Below are positions 43,622-52,242 of a stretch of DNA of 64,000 bases, piece after piece (positions within the stretch are counted from its first letter, which is position 1; each line of letters begins with the position of its first letter). The position numbers and the translations under genes are program-made. A model generated the notes under the pieces. The model was not told where the DNA came from, did no database searches, and worked only from the letters and a program-made list of their open reading frames with translations. This DNA is from DASRYH01 sp035687245 (GTDB lineage: Bacteria; Actinomycetota; Coriobacteriia; Anaerosomatales; PHET01), in the NCBI GenBank assembly GCA_035687245.1, contig DASRYH010000008.1, forward strand, positions 124,001-188,000, read 5' to 3'.

Positions 43622-44977
43622 ATGTTCTTCGATGAAGTCAAGGTCAATGTCAAAGGCGGTGACGGCGGTGCGGGGTGCATGTCGTTCCGTCGCGAGGCGC
43701 ATGTTCCCAAAGGCGGACCCAACGGTGGTGACGGCGGCGGCGGGGGAGACGTCGTGCTCGAGGCCGATGCGGCCCTGTCATCGCTGATCGACTACCGCTA
43801 CAAGCGCCACTTCAAGGCGCAGCGAGGCATTCACGGCAAGGGTTCGATGCGCCATGGTGCTCACGGCGACGATCTCGTGCTCAAGGTGCCGCTCGGAACG
43901 ATCGTGCGCGACTCGGAGTCCGGCAAGCTGCTGGGCGACCTGACACACCCCGGGCAGCGCCTCGTTGTCGCCGAAGGTGGACGCGGAGGACGCGGCAACA
44001 TCCACTTCGTGACTCCCACTAGGCGCGCACCTGCCTTCGCCGAGCTTGGCGAGCCTGCCCAGGAGCGCTGGATCGATCTCGAGATGAAGCTTCTGGCGGA
44101 TGCTGCGCTTGTAGGCATGCCGAGTGTGGGCAAGTCCTCGCTGATCGCGCGCATCAGTGCTGCGCGTCCCAAGATCGCCGACTATCCGTTCACTACCCTC
44201 GTGCCCAACCTCGGCGTGGTTAAGGCGGGGGAGCGCAGCTTCGTCGTCGCCGACGTGCCGGGACTCATCGAGGGTGCGAGCGAAGGCAAGGGCCTGGGCC
44301 ACGCCTTCCTTCGGCATATCGAACGTAGCGCGCTCATCGTGCACCTGGTGGACCTCACCGGCAGCTACGAGGGCCGCGACGTCATCTCCGACTACGAGAT
44401 CATCAACAACGAGCTGGTCTCGCACGCCGAAGAGCTCGCCGCACGCCCCCAGATCGTCGTGGGCAACAAGGTGGACGTCATCGGCGTCGAGGAGGCCGAT
44501 GACCGGCTTAGGCAGCGTGCCGAAGCCGATGGGCTGCCCTACTTCGCGATCTCGGCTGTCACCGGCGAGGGTACCGATTCGTTGATTCGCGCGATCGCCG
44601 AGCGCGTGTTCGAACTGCGCAGCAAGGAAGCGCCGCAGGCGGTCTTCCAGAAGGTCTGGACACACGATCACTCTCGAGACCGTGATTTCGAGGTGCGCGA
44701 CCTTGGCGGCGGCGTCTTCATGGTCGAGGGCCGTGGCGTGGAGCGTATGGTCATCATGACCGAGTTCGAGAACGAAGAGGCGCTGGCCTTCTTGCAGAAG
44801 CGCCTGGTCAAGGCCGGTGTTGAGTCCGCGCTCATCGCGGCGGGTGCACGCGACGGGGACGAGATTCGCATCGCCGGACGCAGCTTCGTATTCGACACTG
44901 AGCTTGCGGCAGACCCCGAGGTTGAATACATCGAGGATGACTTCGCCTCCGAGGAGACAGAGGGGACTGACGGGTAG
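43622..44977 (+). CDS. obg: GTPase Obg/CgtA
   Basis: This 451-residue GTPase has three domains: a glycine-rich Obg fold (GGDGGAGCMSFRREAHVPKGGP), a G domain with GMPSVGKSS, DVPGLIEGASEGKGLG and NKVD, and a C-terminal OCT domain. It acts in late assembly of the 50S subunit and in stress responses. ATG at 43622 lies 8 bases from AAGGAGG; the in-frame GTG at 43613 is too close to it. Its TAG overlaps the proB GTG start by one base. Confidence 0.97.
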   Translation: MFFDEVKVNVKGGDGGAGCMSFRREAHVPKGGPNGGDGGGGGDVVLEADAALSSLIDYRYKRHFKAQRGIHGKGSMRHGAHGDDLVLKVPLGTIVRDSESGKLLGDLTHPGQRLVVAEGGRGGRGNIHFVTPTRRAPAFAELGEPAQERWIDLEMKLLADAALVGMPSVGKSSLIARISAARPKIADYPFTTLVPNLGVVKAGERSFVVADVPGLIEGASEGKGLGHAFLRHIERSALIVHLVDLTGSYEGRDVISDYEIINNELVSHAEELAARPQIVVGNKVDVIGVEEADDRLRQRAEADGLPYFAISAVTGEGTDSLIRAIAERVFELRSKEAPQAVFQKVWTHDHSRDRDFEVRDLGGGVFMVEGRGVERMVIMTEFENEEALAFLQKRLVKAGVESALIAAGARDGDEIRIAGRSFVFDTELAADPEVEYIEDDFASEETEGTDG

Positions 44978-46080
44978 TGAGCGGTTCGAGAGTCGTGATC
45001 AAGGTCGGTTCCTCCACGCTGTCGGCTGGCAGCGGCGGAATCGACGAGGCATATGCCACCACGCTCGTCGACCAGATCGTCCGCGTTCGCGAAGCGGGCA
45101 AGCAGCCCGTCCTCGTCTCCAGCGGCGCCATTCCCGCGGGCCTCAGCCGCCTAGGCTTCACCGAGCGGCCGACCGACATGCCCTCGCTGCAGGCGGCGGC
45201 GTCCGTCGGCCAGGTCGCGCTCATTGAGACGTACGCGGCGCTGTTCGCGGCCCGTGGCATCACGGTCGGCCAGGTGCTGCTCACGAGGCACGACACGGGA
45301 CACCGCGAGGCCTACCTGCACGCCCGTGACACCTTTGAGCGGCTGCTGGAGCTGGGAGCAGTGCCAATCGTGAACGAGAACGACACGGTTGCAGTCGATG
45401 AGATTCGATTCGGCGACAACGACACGCTGGCCGCGCTCGTGGCCACGCTCGTCGGCGCTGAGCTGGTCATCGTGCTCTCCGACATCGACGGGCTCTACGA
45501 CGCAGACCCGCGCGTGAGCGCCGAGGCCACGTTGCTCGAGCAGGTCGACGTGCTCACCGACGACATGATCGCGGCTGCCGGCGGTGCTGGCTCGTCGCTG
45601 GGCAGCGGCGGTATGGCAACCAAGGTTGAGGCGGCCCGTGTGCTCATGCGTGCCGGCATCTCGATGGTGGTGTGCGACGGGCGTCGCGAGGGCGTCATCA
45701 TGGACGCCGTCGAGGGCCGTTCGTGCGGCACCGTCTTCTCGCCCGGAGATGAGACTCTGGGCGCCCGCAAGTTGTGGATCGCGCTCGGCCGAAAGCCCGC
45801 CGGCGAGATCGTGATCGACGAGGGCGCCAAGCGTGCGCTCACCGAGCGCCAGAGCTCGCTTCTGCCTGCCGGCGTGGTAGGTGTGCGAGGGGCGTTCGCG
45901 CAGGGTGATGCGGTAGTATTGGTCGATACCGAGGGCGCCATCGTGGCTCGGGGGTTGACTGAGCTTTCGGCCGACGAGGTCATGTCGGTCAAGGGCATGA
46001 AGTCCTCAGAGATCGCGGAGGCATTTCCGCAGCTCGCGGGGCGTGAAGTGGTCCACCGCGACAGGCTGGCGACGCTGTAG
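44977..46080 (+). CDS. proB: Glutamate 5-kinase
   Basis: This 367-residue enzyme has an amino-acid kinase domain (VVIKVGSSTLS; VSSGAIPAGLSRLG; NENDTVAVDEIRFGDND; GSGGMATKVEAARV) and a C-terminal PUA domain (~275-367). It makes gamma-glutamyl phosphate, the first step of proline synthesis, and is usually feedback-inhibited by proline. Coupled to obg by TAGTG. proA follows after 36 bases. Confidence 0.97.
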   Translation: MSGSRVVIKVGSSTLSAGSGGIDEAYATTLVDQIVRVREAGKQPVLVSSGAIPAGLSRLGFTERPTDMPSLQAAASVGQVALIETYAALFAARGITVGQVLLTRHDTGHREAYLHARDTFERLLELGAVPIVNENDTVAVDEIRFGDNDTLAALVATLVGAELVIVLSDIDGLYDADPRVSAEATLLEQVDVLTDDMIAAAGGAGSSLGSGGMATKVEAARVLMRAGISMVVCDGRREGVIMDAVEGRSCGTVFSPGDETLGARKLWIALGRKPAGEIVIDEGAKRALTERQSSLLPAGVVGVRGAFAQGDAVVLVDTEGAIVARGLTELSADEVMSVKGMKSSEIAEAFPQLAGREVVHRDRLATL

Positions 46081-46116
46081 GCGAAGAAGCGCTGCTCAGA
46101 AGGGAGCTAGGGATCG

Positions 46117-47370
46117 ATGTCTGAGGTACTGCTCCTGGCGCAACGCGCCCGGCAAGCATCTAGGCGGCTCGCCACGACTTCGAGCCGCGAGCGCGACGGC
46201 GCACTGCACGCGATGGCCGATGCACTCGACTCGCGCGCTGCCGAGGTTCTCGCTGCCAACGCCGCCGACATGGACGCTGCCCGCGCGAAAGGTACCGCCG
46301 AAGGCCTGCTAGACAGACTGGCACTCGACGAGTCACGCCTGAAGTCCATCGCCGACGCACTTCGCGCGCTTGCGGCGCTACCCGATCCCATCGGCGAGAT
46401 CATAGGCGGCCATACGCTTCCCAACGGTCTCGAGTTGCGGCAGATTCGCGTGCCGATGGGCGTTGTCGGCATGATCTATGAGGCGCGCCCCAACGTCACC
46501 GCAGACGCCGCCGGCCTCGCGCTCAAGACGGGTAATGCCGTCATTCTGCGCGGTGGCTCGATGGCGATGAACAGCAACCTGACCATCACGCGCGTTCTCG
46601 CTGATGCCGCCACTTCGGCTGGCATGCCCGAGGGCGCGATCCAGTCGATCGAGTCGCCGGAGCATTCGGCAGCCGAAGAGCTCATGGGGCTACACGACTA
46701 CATCGACGTGCTCATTCCTCGGGGCGGCGCCGGACTGATCCGCTCGGTTGTGGAGAACGCCAAGGTGCCGGTCATCGAGACCGGTATCGGCAACTGCCAC
46801 GTCTACGTGCATGAAGCCGCCGACCTCGACATGGCGCGACGTATCGTCGTGAACGCCAAGACCCAGCGGCCCAGCGTCTGCAACGCCGCCGAGTCGCTGC
46901 TGGTGGACGAAGCCGTCTACCGTGAGGCGCTGCCGCCCATCATCGCTGCCCTCGAAGAGCGCGGTGTGCTGCTGCACGGTGACGAGAAGGCCATGGCGCT
47001 GGGTGCGGCAAGCTCGATGGTTGCGGCCATCGATGAGGACTGGGGCACCGAGTACCACTGCCTTGAGATGAGCGTGAAGGTCGTCTCCGGGCTCGACGAG
47101 GCTGTCGAGCACATCAACACCTACGGCACGAAGCACTCGGAGGCTATCGTCACCGGTGACTACGAGGCCGCACGGCGCTTCCTGAACGAGGTCGACGCCG
47201 CGGCGGTCTACGTGAACGCGTCGACGCGCTTCACCGATGGCGGCGAGTTCGGCCTCGGCGCTGAGATAGGCATCTCCACGCAGAAGCTCCACGCGCGCGG
47301 GCCCATGGGGCTCACCGCGCTCACGTCGTCCAAGTTCATCGCGATGGGTGACGGGCAGATCCGGGAGTGA
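46117..47370 (+). CDS. proA: Gamma-glutamyl phosphate reductase
   Basis: This 417-residue NADPH-dependent enzyme reduces gamma-glutamyl phosphate to glutamate semialdehyde. It belongs to the aldehyde-dehydrogenase superfamily; visible are VGMIYEARPNVTADAAGLALKTGNA-type motifs (in parts), the catalytic cysteine in RPSVCNAAESLL and the C-terminal GLGAEIGISTQKLHARGPMGL. Its stop overlaps the nadD GTG start by 4 bases. Confidence 0.97.
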   Translation: MSEVLLLAQRARQASRRLATTSSRERDGALHAMADALDSRAAEVLAANAADMDAARAKGTAEGLLDRLALDESRLKSIADALRALAALPDPIGEIIGGHTLPNGLELRQIRVPMGVVGMIYEARPNVTADAAGLALKTGNAVILRGGSMAMNSNLTITRVLADAATSAGMPEGAIQSIESPEHSAAEELMGLHDYIDVLIPRGGAGLIRSVVENAKVPVIETGIGNCHVYVHEAADLDMARRIVVNAKTQRPSVCNAAESLLVDEAVYREALPPIIAALEERGVLLHGDEKAMALGAASSMVAAIDEDWGTEYHCLEMSVKVVSGLDEAVEHINTYGTKHSEAIVTGDYEAARRFLNEVDAAAVYVNASTRFTDGGEFGLGAEIGISTQKLHARGPMGLTALTSSKFIAMGDGQIRE

Positions 47371-47990
47371 GAAGCGGCATCAGACTCGGCATCATGGGCG
47401 GGACCTTCGACCCGATTCACTTCGGGCACCTGGTCGCCGCCGAAGAGGCGCTCGTCCAGTTCAACTTGGACAAGGTGCTCTTCATGCCGACGGGTGTGCC
47501 TGCGCTCAAGGGGAAGCAGGGAGTCACCCCCGCCGAACACCGCTACCTAATGACCGTGCTCGCAACTGCCGCGAACCCGGACTTCGACGTGAGCCGCCTC
47601 GAGGTGGACCGCCCCGGAGTCACCTACACCGTGGACACTCTGCGCACACTGCGCGACGAGTACGGCCCTTCGGCGGAGCTCTTCTTCATCACGGGCGCCG
47701 ACGCCGTATGGGAGATCATGAGCTGGAAGGACGCCGAAGAGGTTGCCGGGCTCGCCACATTCATCGCTGCGACGCGGCCAGGCTACGACCTCGACGCCGC
47801 TCGTGCGGCGCACGTGGCGGCGAGTACGCACTTCCGGATCGAGTACATGGAGCTTCCCGCGCTGGCGATCTCCTCCACAGACCTGCGAACTCGCGTCTCT
47901 GAGCGCCGACCGATCCGCTATCTGACCTCGGAGTCGGTCGCCACCTACATCGAGAAGCACGCGCTGTATCGATCGGGGTCCGAGTCGTGA
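47367..47990 (+). CDS. nadD: Nicotinate-nucleotide adenylyltransferase
   Basis: This 207-residue NAD-synthesis enzyme has the nucleotidyl-transferase motif GGTFDPIHFGHLVAAEEAL at the N-terminus and ISSTDLRTRVSERRPIRYL for the second ATP-binding motif. It converts nicotinate mononucleotide to its adenine dinucleotide. GTG start overlaps proA, and its end overlaps yqeK by 4 bases. Confidence 0.95.
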   Translation: MRSGIRLGIMGGTFDPIHFGHLVAAEEALVQFNLDKVLFMPTGVPALKGKQGVTPAEHRYLMTVLATAANPDFDVSRLEVDRPGVTYTVDTLRTLRDEYGPSAELFFITGADAVWEIMSWKDAEEVAGLATFIAATRPGYDLDAARAAHVAASTHFRIEYMELPALAISSTDLRTRVSERRPIRYLTSESVATYIEKHALYRSGSES

Positions 47991-48565
47991 GCCTGTCCTT
48001 TGAGACCGCCGAAGCTCGCCTGCGAGAGCGGCTGAGCGAAGACGCCGCCGCCCATTGCTTGCGTGTCGCTGAGTTCGCTGGCCTGCTGGCTGGCATCTAC
48101 GCCGTTGACACCGACGACGCTCGGCTCGCCGGCCTTCTGCATGACTGGGACCGTGAGCAGGACGCGTCGGCCCTTCTGGCGGCCTGTGAGGTCTCAGGAC
48201 GGCCGCTGGAGCCTGCAGACACACAAGTACCGTACCTACTGCACGCCCGCACGGGAGCGGCCGCGATTCGGCAGGAGTTCCCCGAGTTGAGCGACGAGAT
48301 CGTAGATGCGGTCGAACGCCATACCCTCGGCGCGCCGGAGATGACCGAGCTGGACATGGTCGTCTACATCGCCGACATGATCGAGCCCGGTCGCCGCTTC
48401 AAGGGAGTCGATGATCTGCGCGAAGCCGTAGGATGCGTCTCTCTGAGAGACCTCTTCGCTCTGGCTTACCAGCGCACAGTGGCCCACATCGTGGAGGTCA
48501 GAAAGACGATTCACCCGCAGACGGTGGCGGTCTGGAACAACTACGTCGCGAGGTCTCAGTCGTGA
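47987..48565 (+). CDS. yqeK: YqeK-type HD-domain phosphohydrolase
   Basis: This 192-residue HD protein has metal-binding residues in HCLRVAEFA, LLHDWDRE and the later ERHTLGAPEMTELDMVVYIADMIEP segment. YqeK proteins cleave diadenosine tetraphosphate symmetrically. The place between nadD and rsfS is the normal one. GTG start, GTGA overlap with the next gene. Confidence 0.93.
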   Translation: MSLSFETAEARLRERLSEDAAAHCLRVAEFAGLLAGIYAVDTDDARLAGLLHDWDREQDASALLAACEVSGRPLEPADTQVPYLLHARTGAAAIRQEFPELSDEIVDAVERHTLGAPEMTELDMVVYIADMIEPGRRFKGVDDLREAVGCVSLRDLFALAYQRTVAHIVEVRKTIHPQTVAVWNNYVARSQS

Positions 48566-49680
48566 GTGCGCGTAGAGCCGAAGACGAGAACGTGCCGCAG
48601 ACGCCAACGGGCTATCGCTCTACGCGCCGTGGCTCGAAGGCGCTGAAGCAAGCCCGCAAGGCAGAGCGTCAGCACCAGATGGTCACCGGCGCCAAGCGCA
48701 CCGTGAAGACGGCGCGCAACGTCGGCATTATCATCCTTCAGGGCATCGCAGGGGTCGTGGTCGTGATCCTCGTGATGCTGTTGGCAGCGCTTGCTATCAA
48801 TGGCGTCGCCCGCTGGAACGCGAAGCGGGTGGCAGCCGACAACACGCCGGCGAAAGTGGTCGAGAAGCGCTCGAAGGGCAACGTGCTCGTGATTGGCGCG
48901 GACGGCGAGAAGGCTGTCGGTTTCCTCGCGATGCGCGTGGACGAGAAGACCAAGCAGGTCTTCGGCATCGCGATCCCTGATGGCGCCTTCCTCGACGTGC
49001 CGGGACAGGGCTTCGTGCGCATCGGCGACGTCTACGATCCCGGCAGTGACGAGATCGTCTCCTCGATCTCAAACTACCTTACGGTGCCTTTCACGCGCTA
49101 CGTGGTGGTGCCCACGGCGGTCTATCAGAAGGCGCTCACTACACGTTCCGTCGCCCAGTTCGCCAGCGCAGCCACCGCATCGAACATGAACGACTCCGAT
49201 GTCCAAGCGCTCGGGAACTCGCTTAGGGCCGTACCGAAGAAGAACGTGGCAATCGTCCCGCTGCCCACCAAGCCCATCAAGCTGGGCGACCAGACCTATC
49301 TCGAGCCGCAGAAGAACGAGGTCGCCGACCTGCTGAAGTCGTGGTGGGGAGTCGACCCGAATGCAGCCAAAGCACAGATCCGAGTGGTAGTCTTCAACGG
49401 CTCAGGCAAGCCGGGCATCGCAGGCGAGGCCGCTCAGGAGCTGATTCGCGCACAGATTCGCGTGGTCGACACGCAAAACGCCGACCGCTTCGACTACGCC
49501 GAGACCAAAATCGTCGTGCGGCGCGGAGACGCGTCGGTGGGCGAGAAGGTCCGCAAGGCACTCGGCGTCGGCAAAGTCGTGCTCGACCCCTCAGACGAGA
49601 ACGTCACTGACGTTGTCGTTGTGGTGGGCAAGGACTACGAACCGCCGAAGGACTCGAAGAACCAACAGAAGGGCAACTAG
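48562..49680 (+). CDS. LytR C-terminal-domain membrane protein
   Basis: This 372-residue protein has a basic N-terminus, one membrane helix (~50-75) and an extracytoplasmic LytR_CpsA_Psr-like remnant (~100-230). That segment keeps only weak similarity (FLAMRVDEKTKQVFGIAIPDGAFLDVPG) and lacks the usual catalytic Arg/Asp pattern. A LytR_C domain follows (~265-360, VVVFNGSGKPGIAGEAAQEL). LCP proteins attach wall polymers; this divergent form may be regulatory. GTG start with GTGA overlap to yqeK; rsfS starts at its last base. Confidence 0.85.
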   Translation: MSARRAEDENVPQTPTGYRSTRRGSKALKQARKAERQHQMVTGAKRTVKTARNVGIIILQGIAGVVVVILVMLLAALAINGVARWNAKRVAADNTPAKVVEKRSKGNVLVIGADGEKAVGFLAMRVDEKTKQVFGIAIPDGAFLDVPGQGFVRIGDVYDPGSDEIVSSISNYLTVPFTRYVVVPTAVYQKALTTRSVAQFASAATASNMNDSDVQALGNSLRAVPKKNVAIVPLPTKPIKLGDQTYLEPQKNEVADLLKSWWGVDPNAAKAQIRVVVFNGSGKPGIAGEAAQELIRAQIRVVDTQNADRFDYAETKIVVRRGDASVGEKVRKALGVGKVVLDPSDENVTDVVVVVGKDYEPPKDSKNQQKGN

Positions 49681-50078
49681 TGGTATCCAGCGAGGACATA
49701 GCAAGACTTGCCGCTCTAGCGGCCAGCGACAAGCGCGCCACCGACATCATGGCGCTCGACGTGGCGGAGCTCTTGGTCGTCACGGACTACTTCGTCATCT
49801 GCACCGGTAACACCGACATCCAGGTGAAGGCCATCGCCGACGAGGTCGAGGACCGCCTTCGCGTGGAGCTGGGCATCAAGCCCATCGGCCGTGAGGGACT
49901 GCCGGAAGCAAAGTGGGTCCTGCTCGACTTCGCCGACGTGGTGGTCCACGTCTTCCAGCCCGAGGAGCGCGACTTCTACCGCCTCGAGAAGCTGTGGAAT
50001 GAGGCTCCGCGTCTGCCGCTCTCCAAGGATGTGACCGGGCTGGCAGATTCGGCAGGAGAGCCGGGCGAGCAGTCCTAG
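49680..50078 (+). CDS. rsfS: Ribosomal silencing factor RsfS
   Basis: This 132-residue protein has the family pattern DIMALDVAELLVVTDYFVICTGNTDIQVKAIA (in part) and GREGLPEAKWVLLDFADVVVHVFQPEERDFYRLEKLW (in part). It binds uL14 and blocks subunit joining when nutrients are short. GTG start coupled to the preceding gene; one base separates it from the transporter gene. Confidence 0.96.
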   Translation: MVSSEDIARLAALAASDKRATDIMALDVAELLVVTDYFVICTGNTDIQVKAIADEVEDRLRVELGIKPIGREGLPEAKWVLLDFADVVVHVFQPEERDFYRLEKLWNEAPRLPLSKDVTGLADSAGEPGEQS

Positions 50079-50079
50079 C

Positions 50080-51093
50080 ATGCGTCGGCTCGTCTCCCGA
50101 CTCGGCGTCCCTGCAGCGCTCTTGGCTGTCGCGTGCGTTTGGGGCGCGGCATTTGTCGTTGTGGACCAAGCTATCGCGATCTACCCGATGTATGCGTTCC
50201 TCGGGTGGCGCTTCCTGGTGGCTTCTGCGGCTTTTCTCGCGCTCTTCCCGAAGGTGCTCAAGCGTCTTGACCGCGCGAACCTGACGAAAGGCATCGTGGC
50301 GGGCGTCTTTCTCACGCTCGGCTACATCCTGCAGACCGCGGGCATGGACGGCGCCAATGCCACGACGCCGGCGCGTGCGGCGTTCATCACCGGTCTCTAC
50401 GTGGTGATCACACCGGTCATTCAGGCAATTGGTCTGAAGCGGATGCCGCACATCTCGACGATTCTGGGAGCAGCACTCTCGCTCGCGGGTCTCTACGTGA
50501 TGTCGGGGGCGGGGACAGCTGGCGCGTGGATGCAAGGAGACACGCTCGTCGTGGCGTGCGCGCTGGCGTACTCGATCCACATCATCGTGCTCGGGACGAC
50601 AGACGAGCGCCACGACACAGCGGCGCTGACCTTCATCCAGCTCTCCGTGATGGCGATCGCATGCCTGACGATCTCGGCCTTTCACGAGCGGGTGGGAGCG
50701 CCCACCGATGGTCGCGTGTGGCTCGCTGTGGTGCTGACCGGCGTGCTTGCTTCGGCGGTAGCGTTCTACGTGCAGACGTGGGCGCAGCGCATCATGGCGC
50801 CTTCCCGAGTCGCCCTCATTCTCGTGACGGAGACGGCTTTCGGCGGCATCTTCGGCTGGACGGCCGCCGGCCTGTGGCCGCTGCGTGAGGTTATCGGCGC
50901 CGCCGTGATGCTGGGCGGCATGGTGACCTCTGAAGCGGTAGCTGCATTCGCACCTGCCGAAGGGCACGTGGAGTTTGAGGCCGTCGTCGAGGGAGTGCCG
51001 GCGCCGGTGCTCGAAGACGATCGGGAACCGTCGCGTCCATGGGCACCGATTGAGTCTGAACCGCGGGTTGATGAATCCGGCGACGAAACGTAG
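50080..51093 (+). CDS. EamA/DMT-family transporter
   Basis: This 337-residue membrane protein has ten predicted helices in two EamA repeats (repeat 1 ~10-140, repeat 2 ~150-285) and a hydrophilic ~50-residue C-terminal tail rich in Glu and Pro. The drug/metabolite transporter superfamily exports or imports small metabolites; the substrate is unknown. It is the last core gene before the interrupted tRNA-Pro. Confidence 0.9.
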   Translation: MRRLVSRLGVPAALLAVACVWGAAFVVVDQAIAIYPMYAFLGWRFLVASAAFLALFPKVLKRLDRANLTKGIVAGVFLTLGYILQTAGMDGANATTPARAAFITGLYVVITPVIQAIGLKRMPHISTILGAALSLAGLYVMSGAGTAGAWMQGDTLVVACALAYSIHIIVLGTTDERHDTAALTFIQLSVMAIACLTISAFHERVGAPTDGRVWLAVVLTGVLASAVAFYVQTWAQRIMAPSRVALILVTETAFGGIFGWTAAGLWPLREVIGAAVMLGGMVTSEAVAAFAPAEGHVEFEAVVEGVPAPVLEDDREPSRPWAPIESEPRVDESGDET

Positions 51094-51125
51094 ACTATCG
51101 CCTTGCCGCTTGAGGGCGGCAGCAA

Positions 51126-51164
51126 CGGGCTGTGGCGCAGTTTGGTAGCGCACTTGACTGGGGG
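51126..51164 (+). tRNA. tRNA-Pro (GGG), 5' half only; disrupted attachment site
   Basis: The 5' half of a tRNA-Pro is clear: acceptor strand CGGGCTG, D-arm GCGC...AGTTTGGTA...GCGC, A26, anticodon 5' stem CTTGA and loop CTGGGGG (anticodon GGG). The expected 3' stem TCAAG is replaced by CCCGA, and no T-arm or acceptor 3' strand follows. The break falls exactly at the end of the anticodon loop, a common crossover place for tyrosine integrases. Confidence 0.85.
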
Positions 51165-51187
51165 CCCGATAGAGTCCAGACGGGAAC

Positions 51188-51225
51188 GCGCTGGTAGAGG
51201 GCCTCATTGGCTCTTCTACCAGCGC
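51188..51225 (+). terminator. Terminator near the element's left end
   Basis: GCGCTGGTAGA/TCTACCAGCGC is an 11-bp perfect stem with a 16-base loop, followed by TTTTGCTTTT. It would stop transcripts entering from the chromosome. Confidence 0.85.
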
Positions 51226-51254
51226 TTTTGCTTTTCGTGCGGTCTCGTCTCGTA

Positions 51255-51303
51255 CCGCCCTGTAACCGCCCCTCACGGCAATTGCCGCCCCTATACCGCC
51301 CCT
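51255..51303 (+). repeat. Paired CCGCCCCT short repeats
   Basis: Four copies of CCGCCC(C)T start at 51255, 51266, 51285 and 51296. They form two pairs, each with 11-base start-to-start spacing (about one helical turn). They lie between the tRNA fragment and the first element gene and could be integrase arm sites or regulator sites. Confidence 0.6.
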
Positions 51304-51410
51304 CCCGTAACGCGTCTTCGTTCGTCTACTAGATGACTGTGAATTGCTACTATTGACTCTGACCCCGCGGGCGACGAAGCCCTGCTGGTTCGCGTTTCAG
51401 GAGGTGTGCA

Positions 51411-51980
51411 GTGGCGGAGTCAAATGAGTCGCCGGGCCAGTCGATCCTGGAGATCCCTGAGGTGCGCAGTTTGGTGCGCATGGGTCGCGGAAGGGCGTAT
51501 CTGACGGATGAGGAGATTCAGGGTGCGCTGAGTGATATTGACCTTGAGGAATCCGAATTTGACGAGATTTACGCCGACCTGGAGTCGGAGGGAATCACGA
51601 TTAGGAGTGAGCCTCAAGCACTCGACTCGCGCGATGAGCTCGATCAGTTGGACGGTCCGGAGATCCTGTTCCTGGGTGAGATCTCTGTCACGAGCATAGT
51701 GGCGAGGAAGCAGGAGCCTGTTGGTCGCGACTCCACCTGGTACTCGTTATCGCTATCCGCAATGAACAACACGTATTCAGGGCAGAGGGTGCATCTCTTG
51801 GTTCAGGGTCTGGATGCTGATGGCTTCAATGTGGTTTCGACATCACTTGACGGCATTGTGCCTCCCGGTGAGACGCCCCGTGTTGTTGCCGGTCGCGACC
51901 GTGCCAAGTCAATGATCTTCGACAGCGTTGCGCGTTGGCAGGTTGCATCCGTATCAATCCTATCCCTCCCAATGGGATAG
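51411..51980 (+). CDS. Protein with sigma-70 region 1.1-like domain
   Basis: This is a 189-residue protein. Residues ~15-62 (VRSLVRMGRGRAYLTDEEIQ, then DIDLEESEFDEIYADLESEGI) follow the pattern of sigma-70 region 1.1, the acidic domain that occupies the polymerase DNA channel. No sigma regions 2-4 follow; residues ~85-165 look like a beta-rich domain of unknown type. It might modulate RNA polymerase or mimic DNA; both are guesses. GTG follows AGGAGG. It lies before the defence-like operon, separated by ~260 bases. Confidence 0.7.
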   Translation: MAESNESPGQSILEIPEVRSLVRMGRGRAYLTDEEIQGALSDIDLEESEFDEIYADLESEGITIRSEPQALDSRDELDQLDGPEILFLGEISVTSIVARKQEPVGRDSTWYSLSLSAMNNTYSGQRVHLLVQGLDADGFNVVSTSLDGIVPPGETPRVVAGRDRAKSMIFDSVARWQVASVSILSLPMG

Positions 51981-52052
51981 CGGCCGGACGTCCTACGGAT
52001 GGGAATGCCTTGGCAGGAGAGCAGCTCAGGCGTTCTAGCAGGGCTTTTGTTT

Positions 52053-52092
52053 TACCGCTATCGCTTCTCGGAGCGCGTCTTATAGCGCGGTA
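52053..52092. repeat. Imperfect inverted repeat upstream of the element operon
   Basis: TACCGCTAT (52053-52061) and ATAGCGCGGTA (52082-52092) form a near-perfect inverted repeat with one extra base. It lies ~150 bases before the helicase start and may be an operator or leader hairpin. The remaining bases of 51981-52242 hold no gene that I can support. Confidence 0.4.
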
Positions 52093-52242
52093 GCACATAG
52101 CTTGGATGCTTGCCAGACCTTGTTCGGTCGGCACTCGCAGGCGAAACTGACACAGTGGTTGAACTTGCCGCGGATAGCGCGCTCGTTGTCAGAGGGGCAA
52201 CGTACGCTTGCGGAAGTCCATCCTGAAGTAGGGGGAAGCCTC

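Noticed and set aside
51126..51200. A complete tRNA-Pro
   Set aside because: The anticodon 3' stem, T-arm and acceptor 3' strand cannot be found; the apparent stem at 51188-51225 is a separate terminator hairpin.
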